This document shows, piece by piece, positions 24,596-33,645 of a stretch of 39,249 bases of DNA; positions within the stretch are counted from its first letter, which is position 1, and each line of letters starts with the position of its first letter. A program made the translations under genes and the position numbers. The notes below the pieces were generated by a model. It was not told the DNA's origin and did no database searches. It saw nothing but the letters and a program-made list of their open reading frames with translations. Location: NCBI GenBank assembly GCA_903906425.1, contig CAIVKH010000022.1:1-39249 (forward strand). The letters run 5' to 3'. Source of the DNA: an uncultured bacterium (lineage in GTDB: Bacteria > Verrucomicrobiota > Kiritimatiellia > CAIVKH01).

Positions 24596-27358
24596 TCAGC
24601 GCGTGACGCGGAGGCGGTAGTGGGCGGCGGGCGCGGCGTCGGGCTGGATGATGAGGTTGGTGGCGGCGGATGTCGGGGGCGGGTTGGTGTAGATGGTGGT
24701 CCATGTGGCGGAGCCGGGCGTGTCGGCGCGTTCGATGTATTGCCAGGCGTTGGTTCCGCCTTTCCAGTTGATCCGCAGGCCGGCGCCGGCAGGTTGCAGG
24801 ATGGTGAAGCCCAGCCGGGATGCGGCGTTGGTCGGGTCGGTGTCGGCAATCCATTCCTGCCAGTTGGGGACGCCGTCGTGGTCGCTATCGTTGGTTTCGA
24901 TGCTGCTCCACGCTCCGTTGGTCAGGCCGTGCGCGGCCAGCCACCATTCGGGCGTCTGCAGCGGTGCGAGGTCGGCGGCGAAGGCGGCGGTCAGGGTGCG
25001 CTGCTGGTCCATGAGGATGGTGAGGGGGTTGTCGTGAATCTGCGGGGCGGGAATGTTGCCGGTCCATGCGTCGAAGTGGAAGTAGTTGCTGGCCGTGGGC
25101 CGCACGATCGCGTTCGAGCCGGCGGCGTACCAGCCGTCCGGCTTCGGCGTGCCGATCGCGCCGTTGACGCCGGAGGTGGTCGTGAGCAGGAAGTTCGTGA
25201 CGGGCCATAGCCACGTGAGGACGGCGTTGTTCGTCAGTTGAAGCGAAAGGCTGTTGGTCAGTCCGCTTTGCGGCTCGTTGCCGGCGATGGCCCAGCCGCG
25301 GCAGATGAACTGCGTGCCGCCGGACTGGTCGGTCGCGCCGATGGAGGCGTTGAGCCAGAAGCCGTAGTTGGTCGTGACGTTGCCGGAGGGCGCGGCGGTG
25401 CCGTGCGCGGTGACGACGCGGAGCGTGCAGCTGATCGGATCAATGAACTCGGTCTGCTCGACGCTCTGGGTGACGTTGCCGGCCAGATCGCGGCATTGGA
25501 CTTTGTAGCGCAGAGTGGTTCCGCCCATCGTGAGCCAGTTGGTGGTGATGCCGCCGCGGGTCCAGAGCGCGCCGCCGGCGTTGGTCATGGTTTTCCAGCC
25601 GGTGTAGCCGCCGCCGAAGTGGAAATCGAATTGCGGCACGTTGGTGGACACGCCGCTGGTGGCGTCGCTGACCTGGACGGTGACGGCGACCGCACCGACG
25701 AAGGCAACCGTGAGGTTCGTCGGAGAGGTGCGGGTCCAGTTCGTGAAGACCGGGCCGGTGCTGTCAATCAGGAACGGGCCGATACTGACGCTCGCGGACT
25801 TGTTGCCGTTGCTGTCCACGGAGCGCACGGCAACCCACCAGTTCGTGCCGTCGGCCAGCGTGGCGCTGGTCGTGTTCGTCGCCGAGGTGATGACGTTGGT
25901 GCCGGCGGCGGGCGCGATGATGTTGGTGAAGGTGCAGGCATAGCCGCGCACGCCGCTGCCCGCGCCATCGGCGGCGGCGGTCCAGTACGCGGCGATGGTC
26001 GTGCGGTTCGTCCACAGCGAAACAACATGGGTGGAACTCCCGACGGCGGCGGGCGCGGCGGGCGCCTCGTTGTCCACGAAGAAGGGCGAACTCGTGACGG
26101 CGTCGCTGTAATTCGTGCCGTCCCACGCCTGGAACCGGACCAAGGTGTTCGGCGAGATTGAGCCGGGCAGATTGTTGGTCGAGTTCCAGACGATGCTCAA
26201 CGAGTTGGTTATCGGAGTGCTTCCGCTTCCCGTGGCGGCTTTGATGATCTGCCGTTCTGCAAGGTTGGAGATGGTCACGGAGCCATAGGTGGCCGACACG
26301 CTTTGAATCCATGCATTCGTCCACGTGGCGCCCGCATTGGTGGAGAAGCTCACCTGAATCTGGCAGGCATCGAGGTCAACATCGGAGAGCTTGTTGGACA
26401 GCGTCACGAAGCCGGAGCCGTTGGTTGCGGCATGCTTCGCAAAGACCGCCTGCGCGACTGGCGGCGTGTTGGTCGCCATCGAAAACGACCAGCCGCCCCA
26501 GACGCCCCAGCTGTAGGTATTGGACATCCCGCGGAACTGGCTCCAGCGGACACTCGTGCCCCACGTGTCGTAGCAGGCATATTGCTGCGGCGGCCCGTCG
26601 GCATAGCCGATGATCGGCACGAAGTGGTCCGTCGATCCGTCGCCGGTGCTGTCCACGAGGAAGACCATCGGCCGGTTGTTCGCGACTTCATTCGTGAGCA
26701 CGGCCCAGGTCAGGGTGCTGCCATAGTAATACTGCGTCGAACGCGGCACGTATCTGCGGCTCCTCAACAGAACATAGTTCGTGAACGCCGGAATGATGTC
26801 CGATGACCAGGTCCAGCCGTAGAAATTTCCCGCCGAACTCCACGACGTGCGCATGAAGTCCGCGATCGAATTGTTCGTGTGGCAGCCCGTCGGATACGTC
26901 GCCGAACTGTCGGCAATGACCGAGCCCGAAGAACTGTCATTCGGCAGCACGTAGTCCTCGTAATGCAGCTGCGTCCCCGAGCCGCGCGTGCCGCTGCCCT
27001 GCGAAGCAATCCCCTGGCTCACGTTCGCCGTCTGCGTCGAGGCATCGCCATCGAAGAGATCGGGAAACCCGTTCGAATCGTAATAACCCAGCACCATCCC
27101 GACCGCCGTCGGCCCGCAGCCATGCCGCCACAGGTACGGCGGCACCCCGGCCATCGTGAACGTCCCCATCAGCCTGTTGCTGCCCACCCCGATCGGCGAC
27201 AGCAGCCGCGGGCCCGCGCTCGGCGGCGCCACCGGCCCCGTGGTGCTCTGCTGCGGCGCCGGCTCCTGCGCCATCATCGCCGGGCACGCCGCGAGAATCG
27301 CCGCGCCCGCCGCGACGCGCCGGCACCACCCGCCCCGCGTTGTTCGTTGTAAAGCCAT
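24596..27358 (-). CDS. Large secreted C39-like peptidase with Ig-like, bacterial-repeat and calcium-repeat modules
   Basis: 920 residues from an ATG at 27358; longer frames translate palindrome J. Signal peptide ending about AACPAMMA. Residues about 60-290 form a papain-like C39_2 domain: Cys81 in RHGCGPTAVGMVLGYYD, His245 in TDHFVPIIGY and an Asp in YDTWG give a plausible catalytic triad. Residues about 300-650 are Thr/Ser/Asn-rich beta domains (two or three Ig/Fn3-like units). Residues about 650-800 resemble the bacterial InlB-type repeat (YFHFDAWTGNIP). Near the end is DSDHDGVPNWQEWIADTDPT, a thrombospondin-3-like calcium repeat, followed by a small C-terminal beta domain. I know this tail from secreted proteins of Kiritimatiellota and relatives. 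Substrate unknown. Confidence 0.8.
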   Translation of the reverse strand: MALQRTTRGGWCRRVAAGAAILAACPAMMAQEPAPQQSTTGPVAPPSAGPRLLSPIGVGSNRLMGTFTMAGVPPYLWRHGCGPTAVGMVLGYYDSNGFPDLFDGDASTQTANVSQGIASQGSGTRGSGTQLHYEDYVLPNDSSSGSVIADSSATYPTGCHTNNSIADFMRTSWSSAGNFYGWTWSSDIIPAFTNYVLLRSRRYVPRSTQYYYGSTLTWAVLTNEVANNRPMVFLVDSTGDGSTDHFVPIIGYADGPPQQYACYDTWGTSVRWSQFRGMSNTYSWGVWGGWSFSMATNTPPVAQAVFAKHAATNGSGFVTLSNKLSDVDLDACQIQVSFSTNAGATWTNAWIQSVSATYGSVTISNLAERQIIKAATGSGSTPITNSLSIVWNSTNNLPGSISPNTLVRFQAWDGTNYSDAVTSSPFFVDNEAPAAPAAVGSSTHVVSLWTNRTTIAAYWTAAADGAGSGVRGYACTFTNIIAPAAGTNVITSATNTTSATLADGTNWWVAVRSVDSNGNKSASVSIGPFLIDSTGPVFTNWTRTSPTNLTVAFVGAVAVTVQVSDATSGVSTNVPQFDFHFGGGYTGWKTMTNAGGALWTRGGITTNWLTMGGTTLRYKVQCRDLAGNVTQSVEQTEFIDPISCTLRVVTAHGTAAPSGNVTTNYGFWLNASIGATDQSGGTQFICRGWAIAGNEPQSGLTNSLSLQLTNNAVLTWLWPVTNFLLTTTSGVNGAIGTPKPDGWYAAGSNAIVRPTASNYFHFDAWTGNIPAPQIHDNPLTILMDQQRTLTAAFAADLAPLQTPEWWLAAHGLTNGAWSSIETNDSDHDGVPNWQEWIADTDPTNAASRLGFTILQPAGAGLRINWKGGTNAWQYIERADTPGSATWTTIYTNPPPTSAATNLIIQPDAAPAAHYRLRVTR

Positions 27359-27403
27359 CGCCAGAATCCGTCCTCCCGCTCCGGATGAAACGATACCCGG
27401 CGA

Positions 27404-27482
27404 CTCCTTGGATTGGAAGAACCATCTCCGCCACCTTCCAATCATTGGAAGTTTCCGGCCGCGTGATTTCCAATGATTGGAA
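27404..27482. repeat. Phased palindromes J: two perfect copies plus one decayed copy in phase
   Basis: Perfect copies at 27436-27450 (centre C) and 27468-27482 (centre G). Exactly 32 bp before the first, 27404-27418 reads CTCCTTGGATTGGAA, matching 10 of 15 positions with the right arm intact. The cluster covers the region upstream of the C39-like gene and ends 8 bp before the end of the adaptor gene. Confidence 0.9.
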
Positions 27483-27489
27483 CTTGCGG

Positions 27490-28464
27490 TCACTTGACCG
27501 GCGGCGCGCCGGCGAGGAAATCCACCTTGGCGGAAAGTTCCGGCGTCAGGAAGTGATCGGGATTCTTCACCTGAACTTTGATCTGCAAAGTTCCCTTCGA
27601 GCGGTTCGCCTCCGGCGCGATCTCGGCGACGACGCCGTCATACTTCTTGTCCGGATAGGCTTCGGAGCTGACGTGACACTTCTGTCCGAGAAAAACTTTC
27701 GGCGTGTCCGATTCGTTCAGGTCAATCTCGACCTGAAGGTCGTTGAGGTCGGCCATCGCGAGGAACGCCGTGCGCGGGCCGCCCGCGCCGCCGAAGCTCT
27801 GCGGCGTGACCAGCTCGTTCGGGTTGACCATCTTTTCGAGAATCACGCCGTCAATCGGCGCGCGGATCGTGCACCAGTTCAGATAAGTCTGCGCGAGCGC
27901 CAGCTGGCCCTGCGCCATTTGCAGGTCGGCCAACGACGCGTCGTACCCGCGCTTCGCCGCGTCGAGCAGTTCGACGCTCGATGCGTTGATTTGCGAAAGC
28001 TCGTTCTGGCGGCGCAGCGTGATCTCCGCGTTGGCGAGATTCGCCTGCGCCATCTTCACGCGGCCCTCCGCCTCGATGATCCGCGCCCGATACTCGTCGT
28101 CTTCGAGCGTGACGAGGATGTCGCCCTGTTTCACCGCGTCGCCTTTCTTGATCGAAATGGTTTTGACCGTGCCGATGAACTTCGGACTGATTTCGATCCG
28201 CTGGCGGGGGATGACATAGCCGCTGACGCTCAGCACCGGCTCGCCCGGCTTCGGCGCGCGCGGCGGCGCATTCGTCGTCACGCTGGTCGCATCGGCCTTC
28301 GATGACGGCTGCGACGTTTTCTGCAGATAGAAATAGCCTGCGGCCAGCGCGGCCAGCAGCAGCACGACGACGATGAACAAACCGGCCGGCCCGCCGCGGC
28401 CACGCGATTTCTTGTCCGGTTCAATCGTCAGTTTCGAAAGCATTTCGTTTTTTGATTCACTCAT
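27490..28464 (-). CDS. Membrane fusion (periplasmic adaptor) protein of a MacAB-like efflux system
   Basis: 324 residues. A cytosolic basic N-terminus precedes one membrane anchor (LFIVVVLLLAALAAGYFYL, about residues 29-47). The adaptor core follows: a first lipoyl half (VSGYVIPRQRIEISPKFIGT and GDAVKQGDILVTLED), an alpha-helical hairpin (YRARIIEAEGRVKMAQANLA through LALAQTYLNWC) and the returning lipoyl half (TIRAPIDGVILEKMVNPNEL), then the beta-barrel. It links the inner-membrane ABC permeases to an outer-membrane channel. The permease and ATPase genes lie just upstream on the same strand. No TolC-type gene is in the window. Confidence 0.9.
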   Translation of the reverse strand: MSESKNEMLSKLTIEPDKKSRGRGGPAGLFIVVVLLLAALAAGYFYLQKTSQPSSKADATSVTTNAPPRAPKPGEPVLSVSGYVIPRQRIEISPKFIGTVKTISIKKGDAVKQGDILVTLEDDEYRARIIEAEGRVKMAQANLANAEITLRRQNELSQINASSVELLDAAKRGYDASLADLQMAQGQLALAQTYLNWCTIRAPIDGVILEKMVNPNELVTPQSFGGAGGPRTAFLAMADLNDLQVEIDLNESDTPKVFLGQKCHVSSEAYPDKKYDGVVAEIAPEANRSKGTLQIKVQVKNPDHFLTPELSAKVDFLAGAPPVK

Positions 28465-28514
28465 GGGTCACTTGCATAGTTTGTAATCTGCCATTTGAAA
28501 TTTGGAATCGCGAT

Positions 28515-29678
28515 TCACGCGGCCCTCAACGCGTCGAGCACGGGCTTGCGCGCCGCCACGCGGGCCGGGAGCAATCCGCCGAGCACGCCCATGACCAGTG
28601 CGAAGATCATTCCCTGCGCCAGCAATTCCGGCGTGATCCGGAACTCGAACGCGATCTCCGTGAACGCGACGGCCGACATCGTTCCGGTCGCGTAGCCGTT
28701 CAGCGGCAGCGAAAGCAGGCACCCGATCGCGCCGCCGATGAACGAAAGCAGAACCGACTCGATCATGAAGGTCGCGTAGATTTCGCGCCGGCGGAAGCCG
28801 AGCACCCGCAGCGTCCCGATCTCGCGCGTCCGCGCGCCCACCGTCGCATACATCGTGTTCATGGCGGAGAACGCCGCGCCGATGCTCATGATGACCGCGA
28901 GGACATTCGCGAAATAGCGCGGCGCATCCGCGGATTTCGTCTGCTCCTGGTAATATTCCGATTCAGGAAGGACGCGCACCTGGATGTTCTTGTCGCTCTC
29001 AAGTTGCGCGATGAGCGGCTTCGTCGCGGCGGCATCGGCGGGCCGCAGCAGAACGGAGCCGTAGAAATTCCGGTGGAAGGTATCGCGTGCCTCATCGGCA
29101 TCAATCCAGATTTCGGAGTCATAGGCCGTCTTCTGCCCGTCGAACATTCCGACGACATGCCACGTCGTCCGGCCGGTCTGGAAGCTGTCGCCGACCTTGC
29201 AACTCGCAAACCGCGATGAAATCCGGCGGCTCACGATGCACTCGTGAAGTCCGGTCTGAAACATCCGTCCTTCCACGATCTTGATCGTCGGCCGCAACGA
29301 AAGCCCCATCGGCCCCATACCGCGGAGAAGAACATTCGCGCCTCCGGAATGATCAATGCGCTCAAGAAAGATCAGCACGATGATTTCCGCCGACGCAATC
29401 GGCGTTCCGTTCTCGTCGCGCGCGACGCCGGGCGCATAGCGGATGCGCGGAACATCCGCGCGCATGATCTGGCTGCTCGATTCGGCGGTGGAACCCTTCC
29501 GCAGCACGAGCAGATTGCGCGGGTCGCCGGTCGAAACGTAGGTTGACTTCATCCCCATCGCCAGCGCGCGAACCATCACGAACACGGCGACGACCAGCGC
29601 GATGCCAAGCGCCGTCGCAAGCGTGAGCCGCCAGCGCACGCGCAGGTTTCGCAGGTTGTATTTGATCGGCACGGCCAT
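28515..29678 (-). CDS. MacB-like ABC transporter permease (second)
   Basis: 387 residues. Starts [20 protein letters not shown] with the first membrane helix (ALGIALVVAVFVMVRALAMG), a large periplasmic domain (about residues 50-255), then three C-terminal helices of the FtsX type (FANVLAVIMSIGAAFSAMNT; VGARTREIGTLRVLGFRRRE is the cytosolic coupling segment). The layout is one helix, a periplasmic domain and three helices, as in MacB and LolC/E. The ATG at 29678 overlaps the stop of the upstream permease by 1 nt (TGATG). Together with that permease it probably forms a heterodimer. Confidence 0.9.
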   Translation of the reverse strand: MAVPIKYNLRNLRVRWRLTLATALGIALVVAVFVMVRALAMGMKSTYVSTGDPRNLLVLRKGSTAESSSQIMRADVPRIRYAPGVARDENGTPIASAEIIVLIFLERIDHSGGANVLLRGMGPMGLSLRPTIKIVEGRMFQTGLHECIVSRRISSRFASCKVGDSFQTGRTTWHVVGMFDGQKTAYDSEIWIDADEARDTFHRNFYGSVLLRPADAAATKPLIAQLESDKNIQVRVLPESEYYQEQTKSADAPRYFANVLAVIMSIGAAFSAMNTMYATVGARTREIGTLRVLGFRRREIYATFMIESVLLSFIGGAIGCLLSLPLNGYATGTMSAVAFTEIAFEFRITPELLAQGMIFALVMGVLGGLLPARVAARKPVLDALRAA

Positions 29679-30817
29679 CAGTCGAGTTCCTTCAAGCCGG
29701 AGACGATGGTGGCGCGAATGACGGTGAAGGCGGGGACGACGCAACTGATGATGCCGAGGCCGAGCGCAAGCAACAGGCCGGACATCAAAACGAAATTGGG
29801 AATGATGAGCTTCGGAATAGCGCCGTTGGTCGGCCCGGCGAGATCCATCTGCGAAAGCCAGAAGGCTCCGAGGCAGCCGATGACTCCGCCGATCACGGAG
29901 AGGCCGGTTGACTCGGCGAGGATCAAGCCGAACAACCGCGTGCCATCGAAACCGACCGCCTTGAGAATCGCGATCTCACGCGAGCGCTCGCGAATCGCCA
30001 TGCTCATCGTGCTGGCGGTCACGAGCACCATCGTGAAGACAATTACGCCAGCGATGGAGCCGATGAGGGTTTTGACGTTTCCCTGCATGGACATGAAATC
30101 GAGAACGAACGCGCGCTCCGTTTCCGTCTTCGTTTCGGCATCGGTGTTGCGAAACATGTGATCAATCTCCTCGATGACGCCTGCGATGTTCGCGCCGGGC
30201 TTCACCTTCAGCCAATAGGTTCCCACAAGTCCGAGCTTCCCCATCAGCTCATCAAAATATTCGTGATGAAAGAACATGTTCGACTCATCAATGCCGCCCT
30301 CGTACACGCCGCGGATCACCAGCTCCGGATTGCAGCCCCAAAAAGTCCCGCGCAGATTCACCTTGTCACCGATCTTCCACCCGAACCGCTTCATCGTGGA
30401 CTTGCCGACGACGCACGCGGTCCGCTCCTTGATGAAATCCTTGAGCTGCTGCGGCTCGACGCGCGCCTCGGTGAGAATCTTGAAGATCTGATCCGCATCG
30501 ACGGCGAACTGCGGAAAGAAGTTCTTCTCGTCCTTATAGATTCCGCCGAACCACGTGAACTTCGAGCACGCCGCGATCTCGGGCAGCCGCGCCATGCGCT
30601 CCTGATAGCGCACCGGCAGCACATTCCCGAGCGATACGCGGTGGCGCACGATGATGCGCTGCGCGGAATCATCGGTGGTTGTCGGCGACTCAAACGCGCT
30701 CAGGACCGCGAAGAGCGCGATGAACAGAAAGATGCTGATCGCCACGCTCAGCACCGTCAAAAAAAACCGCCGCTTATTGCGCAGCGAATTGCGGATGATG
30801 AATCCGGGAATGGTCAC
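29678..30817 (-). CDS. MacB-like ABC transporter permease (first)
   Basis: 379 residues. Opens [20 protein letters not shown] and a first membrane helix ([21 protein letters not shown]), a periplasmic MacB_PCD-type domain, then FtsX-type helices ([40 protein letters not shown]). The GTG at 30817 overlaps the ATPase stop as GTGA, which fixes this start; a longer frame up to 31315 is the shadow of the ATPase gene. Its partner permease follows with a 1-nt overlap. Confidence 0.9.
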   Translation of the reverse strand: MTIPGFIIRNSLRNKRRFFLTVLSVAISIFLFIALFAVLSAFESPTTTDDSAQRIIVRHRVSLGNVLPVRYQERMARLPEIAACSKFTWFGGIYKDEKNFFPQFAVDADQIFKILTEARVEPQQLKDFIKERTACVVGKSTMKRFGWKIGDKVNLRGTFWGCNPELVIRGVYEGGIDESNMFFHHEYFDELMGKLGLVGTYWLKVKPGANIAGVIEEIDHMFRNTDAETKTETERAFVLDFMSMQGNVKTLIGSIAGVIVFTMVLVTASTMSMAIRERSREIAILKAVGFDGTRLFGLILAESTGLSVIGGVIGCLGAFWLSQMDLAGPTNGAIPKLIIPNFVLMSGLLLALGLGIISCVVPAFTVIRATIVSGLKELD

Positions 30818-31509
30818 GTCCGCTCCCCGCCGCCGTTGGAAAGCTCGCCCTTCTCCAGATGCAGCGTGCGCCCCGCATAGTGCGCCGCCTTCGGATCGTG
30901 CGTCACGATGATGATCGTCTTGCCCATCTCGCGGTTCAGCGTCGTGAGCAGATTCATCACCTCCGCCGCCGAATGCGCATCGAGATTCCCCGTCGGCTCG
31001 TCGGCGAGGATCAGCACCGGATCCGTCGCCAGCGCCCGCGCGATGGCCACCCGCTGCTCCTGCCCGCCCGAAAGCTGCCGCGGCAGATGCCGCCAGCGAT
31101 CCCCCAGCCCCACCAGCTCCAGCGCCGTCATCGCATGCTCGCGCCGCTCCGCCGCCGAAAGCCTCGTCAGCAACAGCGGCAGCTCGACGTTCTCCAGCGC
31201 CGTCAAAACCGGAATCAGATTGAACGTCTGAAAAACAAACCCGACGCTGTTGTTGCGCCAGTTCGCCAGCGCCGACTCCGACAGCACCGCCACATCCGTC
31301 TCCTGAATATGGCACGCCCCGCTCGTCGGCCGGTCAATCCCCGCGATGATATGCAGCAGCGTGGACTTCCCCGACCCACTGGGCCCCATCAGCGCGACGA
31401 ACTCCCCATCGCCGATATCGAGCGACACCCGATCAAGCGCGACCACATCAATCTCCCCCTGGCGATAGATCTTCGACAGCTCGCGAATCTGGACAATCGG
31501 TTGCGACAT
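30814..31509 (-). CDS. ABC transporter ATPase, MacB/LolD type
   Basis: 231 residues. Walker A is GPSGSGKST, the Q-loop lies in [20 protein letters not shown] (typical of the MacB/LolD group), the signature is [15 protein letters not shown], Walker B is [12 protein letters not shown], and the switch histidine is in [13 protein letters not shown]. It powers the two downstream permeases with the adaptor. The ATG at 31509 ([19 protein letters not shown]) has no clear Shine-Dalgarno; the frame upstream enters palindrome cluster K. First gene of the four-gene leftward unit ATPase-permease-permease-adaptor. Confidence 0.92.
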   Translation of the reverse strand: MSQPIVQIRELSKIYRQGEIDVVALDRVSLDIGDGEFVALMGPSGSGKSTLLHIIAGIDRPTSGACHIQETDVAVLSESALANWRNNSVGFVFQTFNLIPVLTALENVELPLLLTRLSAAERREHAMTALELVGLGDRWRHLPRQLSGGQEQRVAIARALATDPVLILADEPTGNLDAHSAAEVMNLLTTLNREMGKTIIIVTHDPKAAHYAGRTLHLEKGELSNGGGERT

Positions 31510-31542
31510 GGAGCGTGAAGATAGCACAGCTCCGCGATTAGT

Positions 31543-31621
31543 TTCCAATCATTGGAAACCCCGCTCGCAGAAACCTCCAATCATTGGAACCTCCGGCCGC
31601 GCAAACTTCCAATCATTGGAA
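31543..31621. repeat. Phased palindrome triplet K
   Basis: Copies at 31543-31557 (perfect), 31575-31589 (first base C instead of T) and 31607-31621 (perfect), all with centre C and exactly 32 bp apart. They begin 34 bp upstream of the ABC ATPase start. No further copies occur to the right end of the window. Confidence 0.95.
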
Positions 31622-31688
31622 GAAATGGAACCGGCGAACCTTCCCGCCGTCGGGATTTCCGCCGCCGGCAGGCCGACGCCTCACGCGC

Positions 31689-31717
31689 TTGACAGTGCCG
31701 CACCAAAAATACTAAAT
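31689..31717 (+). promoter_or_regulatory. Possible sigma70-type promoter before the array 3 leader
   Basis: TTGACA at 31689-31694 is followed after 17 bp by CTAAAT (31712-31717), a poor -10; TACTAA at 31710 with 15-bp spacing is an alternative. It would give a transcript of over 800 nt through array 3 to the gene at 32557. The rest of 31622-32054 is GC-rich with no convincing gene. Confidence 0.3.
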
Positions 31718-32054
31718 TCGGCCCGAATCCGAATTCCTATTCAGGACATTCGAAACAGCGCAAAAAGCGCGGCGCGAATCGGGGCGGCGGCGCCGCAAGG
31801 AATGGATGCCGAGTGCGGGGCATTAGATGAGTGCGAATGCAAAATTGATGGAGACGGGTGCCGCCCGGAGGCAAAACGCGCCGGGCTGCCATCCCTGCTG
31901 CCCAGCCCCAAAATCCCGGAAGGCAGTTCAACCCGCTCCGTCCCATTCGCTGCCTCCGCATCCGGCACATCGGCTGGCAAGCTCGCATCCGCAACCACCG
32001 CCGCGCCCCCGGCTGCCCCGGCCTCCTCACCAACTGCTATTGAGAGGTGATATG

Positions 32055-32357
32055 CCGCCGCGTTCAGGTAAATCACTGCCGCTGACAGGTGATTGGCTGC
32101 CGCGATTAGGGCAGAGGCTGCCGCGTTCAGGTATAGAGCTGCCGCGTTCAGGTATTTTGCTGCCGCATTCGGTGAATTGGCTGCCGCGATCAGGTGACAG
32201 GCTGCGATCATCAGGCCAGCGATTGCCGCCATCAGGGATCTGGCTGCCCATATCAGGTACAATGCTGCCGCGTTCAGGTAAATGGCTGACGCGATCAGGC
32301 TAAAGGCTGCCGCGTTCAGGTGAACAGCTGCCGCAATTAGGTGACAGTCTGCCGCGG
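32055..32357 (+). repeat. Degenerate 21-bp tandem array 3 (14 units and a partial)
   Basis: Fourteen uninterrupted 21-bp units fill 32055-32348, with nine bases of a fifteenth. Most begin CTGCCGCGTTCAGGT or CTGCCGCGATCAGGT; the last five or six bases vary freely from unit to unit. The phase is never broken, though some units are strongly diverged (for example one beginning CTGCGATCATC). Both strands are open in more than one frame through it, giving seven-residue periodic peptides, an automatic result of a 21-bp period. Confidence 0.9.
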
Positions 32358-32556
32358 TATCTGCAACGCCTGCGCATCATCGCCATGAGCAAAAATCGGG
32401 GTCAGGAGCCTCAACTACGGCCAAGAAGCTTTCAAATAGCCGGGGCGCATGATGCGCCGCGGATCAGGAGACATGAAAATACCCGGGCTTCGGGATGACG
32501 GAAAGCCGTTTTCGGACACCCCTTCCGTGGCCTGGGATGAAAAAGTGGAGGAAACC

Positions 32557-33525
32557 ATGAGCACAGCAAACTGGGACCGTCGCGACTATCGCTTTGCCGA
32601 CTCTGTCCTATATAGTGAGTCCGGCCTCATCATCGCCGCCTGCACTGCCAACGACGCAGTCACCGCCCGCCTGCCCGCCAATGCCATCGCAACCGCCACG
32701 CAACTGCTCGGCGAGGTCAGGACCGCCACCTTCGAACAGCAAAATGGGGCCGCCGAACTCAGCGGCCTGACCGGGAGTCAGAATGCCGCCCTCGCCACCA
32801 TCCAGCTCCTGTCAATGCTCGCCCGCGAAACCGCCAAGAAGGCCTTCCGCGGCCAGACCACCAGGCTGCGCGAACAGTTCGGCGTCGGCGAAAATCCCGA
32901 CAGCCTTGCCGCCATCACCGCGCTGGCCATCAAAATCCACGCCGGCTGCACCGATGCCGATAACACCGCCGCCCTCGCCGCCAAAGGATGGATCGCCGCC
33001 GACAGCGCCGCGCACGAAGCCGCCATCCTCGCCCTGACCGGCGCCGACACCATTCAGGAAGCCCGCAAGGCCACCAACAAAGGCGGCACCGCGGGCCTCA
33101 TTGCCCTGAACAACTCCCTCTTTGAATCCGTCACCGCCATGCAGAACGCCTGCGCCATCCAGCATCACAGCCCAACCGCCGACGACATCGTCGCCCGCCA
33201 GACCTTCCGTATTGGAATTTTCCCGCCTGTGCGCTCCGCCGGCGCGCCCAACATCCCGCGCAAGCTCACCGCCAAGGCCCTTGCCGCCGGCAGCCTTCAG
33301 ATCTACATCAACTATAACATCGCCGCGCGCGCCGCGGACTATGTCATAACTTCCAAGAACAGGGCCACCGGCGAACTTATCCGCACCGACATCACCACCG
33401 ACAACAAACTCACCATCACCTATACCGGCATCGCCCCCGGCACCGAGCTGGAGATCACCATGACCGCCCGCAACGAAGCCGGCCAAAGCAAACCCACCCG
33501 CCCCGTCACCGCGATCTTGCCATGA
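32557..33525 (+). CDS. Protein of unknown function with helical N-domain and fibronectin-like C-terminus
   Basis: 322 residues from an ATG at 32557 with GGAGGAAA just before it; earlier in-frame starts lack a ribosome site. Residues about 1-225 are Ala-rich and mostly helical (NAIATATQLLGEVRTATFEQ; NAALATIQLLSMLARETAKK), with no signal peptide. Residues about 240-322 look like a fibronectin type III domain (LQIYINYNIAARAADYVITS; LTITYTGIAPGTELEITMTA, and an ending NEAGQSKPTRPVTAILP). I do not recognise the N-domain. Third codon positions are overwhelmingly C (GCC, ACC, ATC), unlike the sulfatases, suggesting a different history. It follows array 3 by 199 bp; a 37-codon frame at 32385-32498 between them is doubtful. 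Confidence 0.75.
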   Translation: MSTANWDRRDYRFADSVLYSESGLIIAACTANDAVTARLPANAIATATQLLGEVRTATFEQQNGAAELSGLTGSQNAALATIQLLSMLARETAKKAFRGQTTRLREQFGVGENPDSLAAITALAIKIHAGCTDADNTAALAAKGWIAADSAAHEAAILALTGADTIQEARKATNKGGTAGLIALNNSLFESVTAMQNACAIQHHSPTADDIVARQTFRIGIFPPVRSAGAPNIPRKLTAKALAAGSLQIYINYNIAARAADYVITSKNRATGELIRTDITTDNKLTITYTGIAPGTELEITMTARNEAGQSKPTRPVTAILP

Positions 33526-33535
33526 TAAGATTTGC

Positions 33536-33645
33536 GCTCACAGAGGCACGGAGAGCGCGGAGGGCCGATGACAATGAACAAGGAGCAGACAAAAACGGCA
33601 CGGAGGGCGTGACGAGTTGTCCCCGTGCCTCCGTGTCTCCGTGAG
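33536..33645. repeat. Imperfect inverted repeat built of CTCCGTG-type heptamers
   Basis: CTCACAGAGGCACGGAGAGC near 33537 is answered by CCCCGTGCCTCCGTGTCTCC and GTGAG ending at 33645. This resembles CTCCGTG/CACGGAG repeats that I know to be scattered in many environmental bacterial genomes. It could form a long imperfect hairpin after the gene ending at 33525. In 33646-33787 I see no supported feature. Confidence 0.5.

Noticed and set aside
31802-32050. 82-codon plus-strand frame before array 3
   Set aside because: Ribosome-site-like AAGGA is only 1 nt from the ATG, composition is Ala/Pro/Ser low-complexity and no family is recognised; kept as leader sequence.
31741-32262. Frames through array 3 giving seven-residue repeats (for example NAAALYL)
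   Set aside because: A 21-bp period gives seven-residue repeats in every open frame on both strands; no ribosome site or signal peptide supports any of them.
32385-32498. 37-codon frame between array 3 and the 32557 gene
   Set aside because: Arg-rich, no clear ribosome site, no recognisable family; could be a leader peptide but evidence is too thin.
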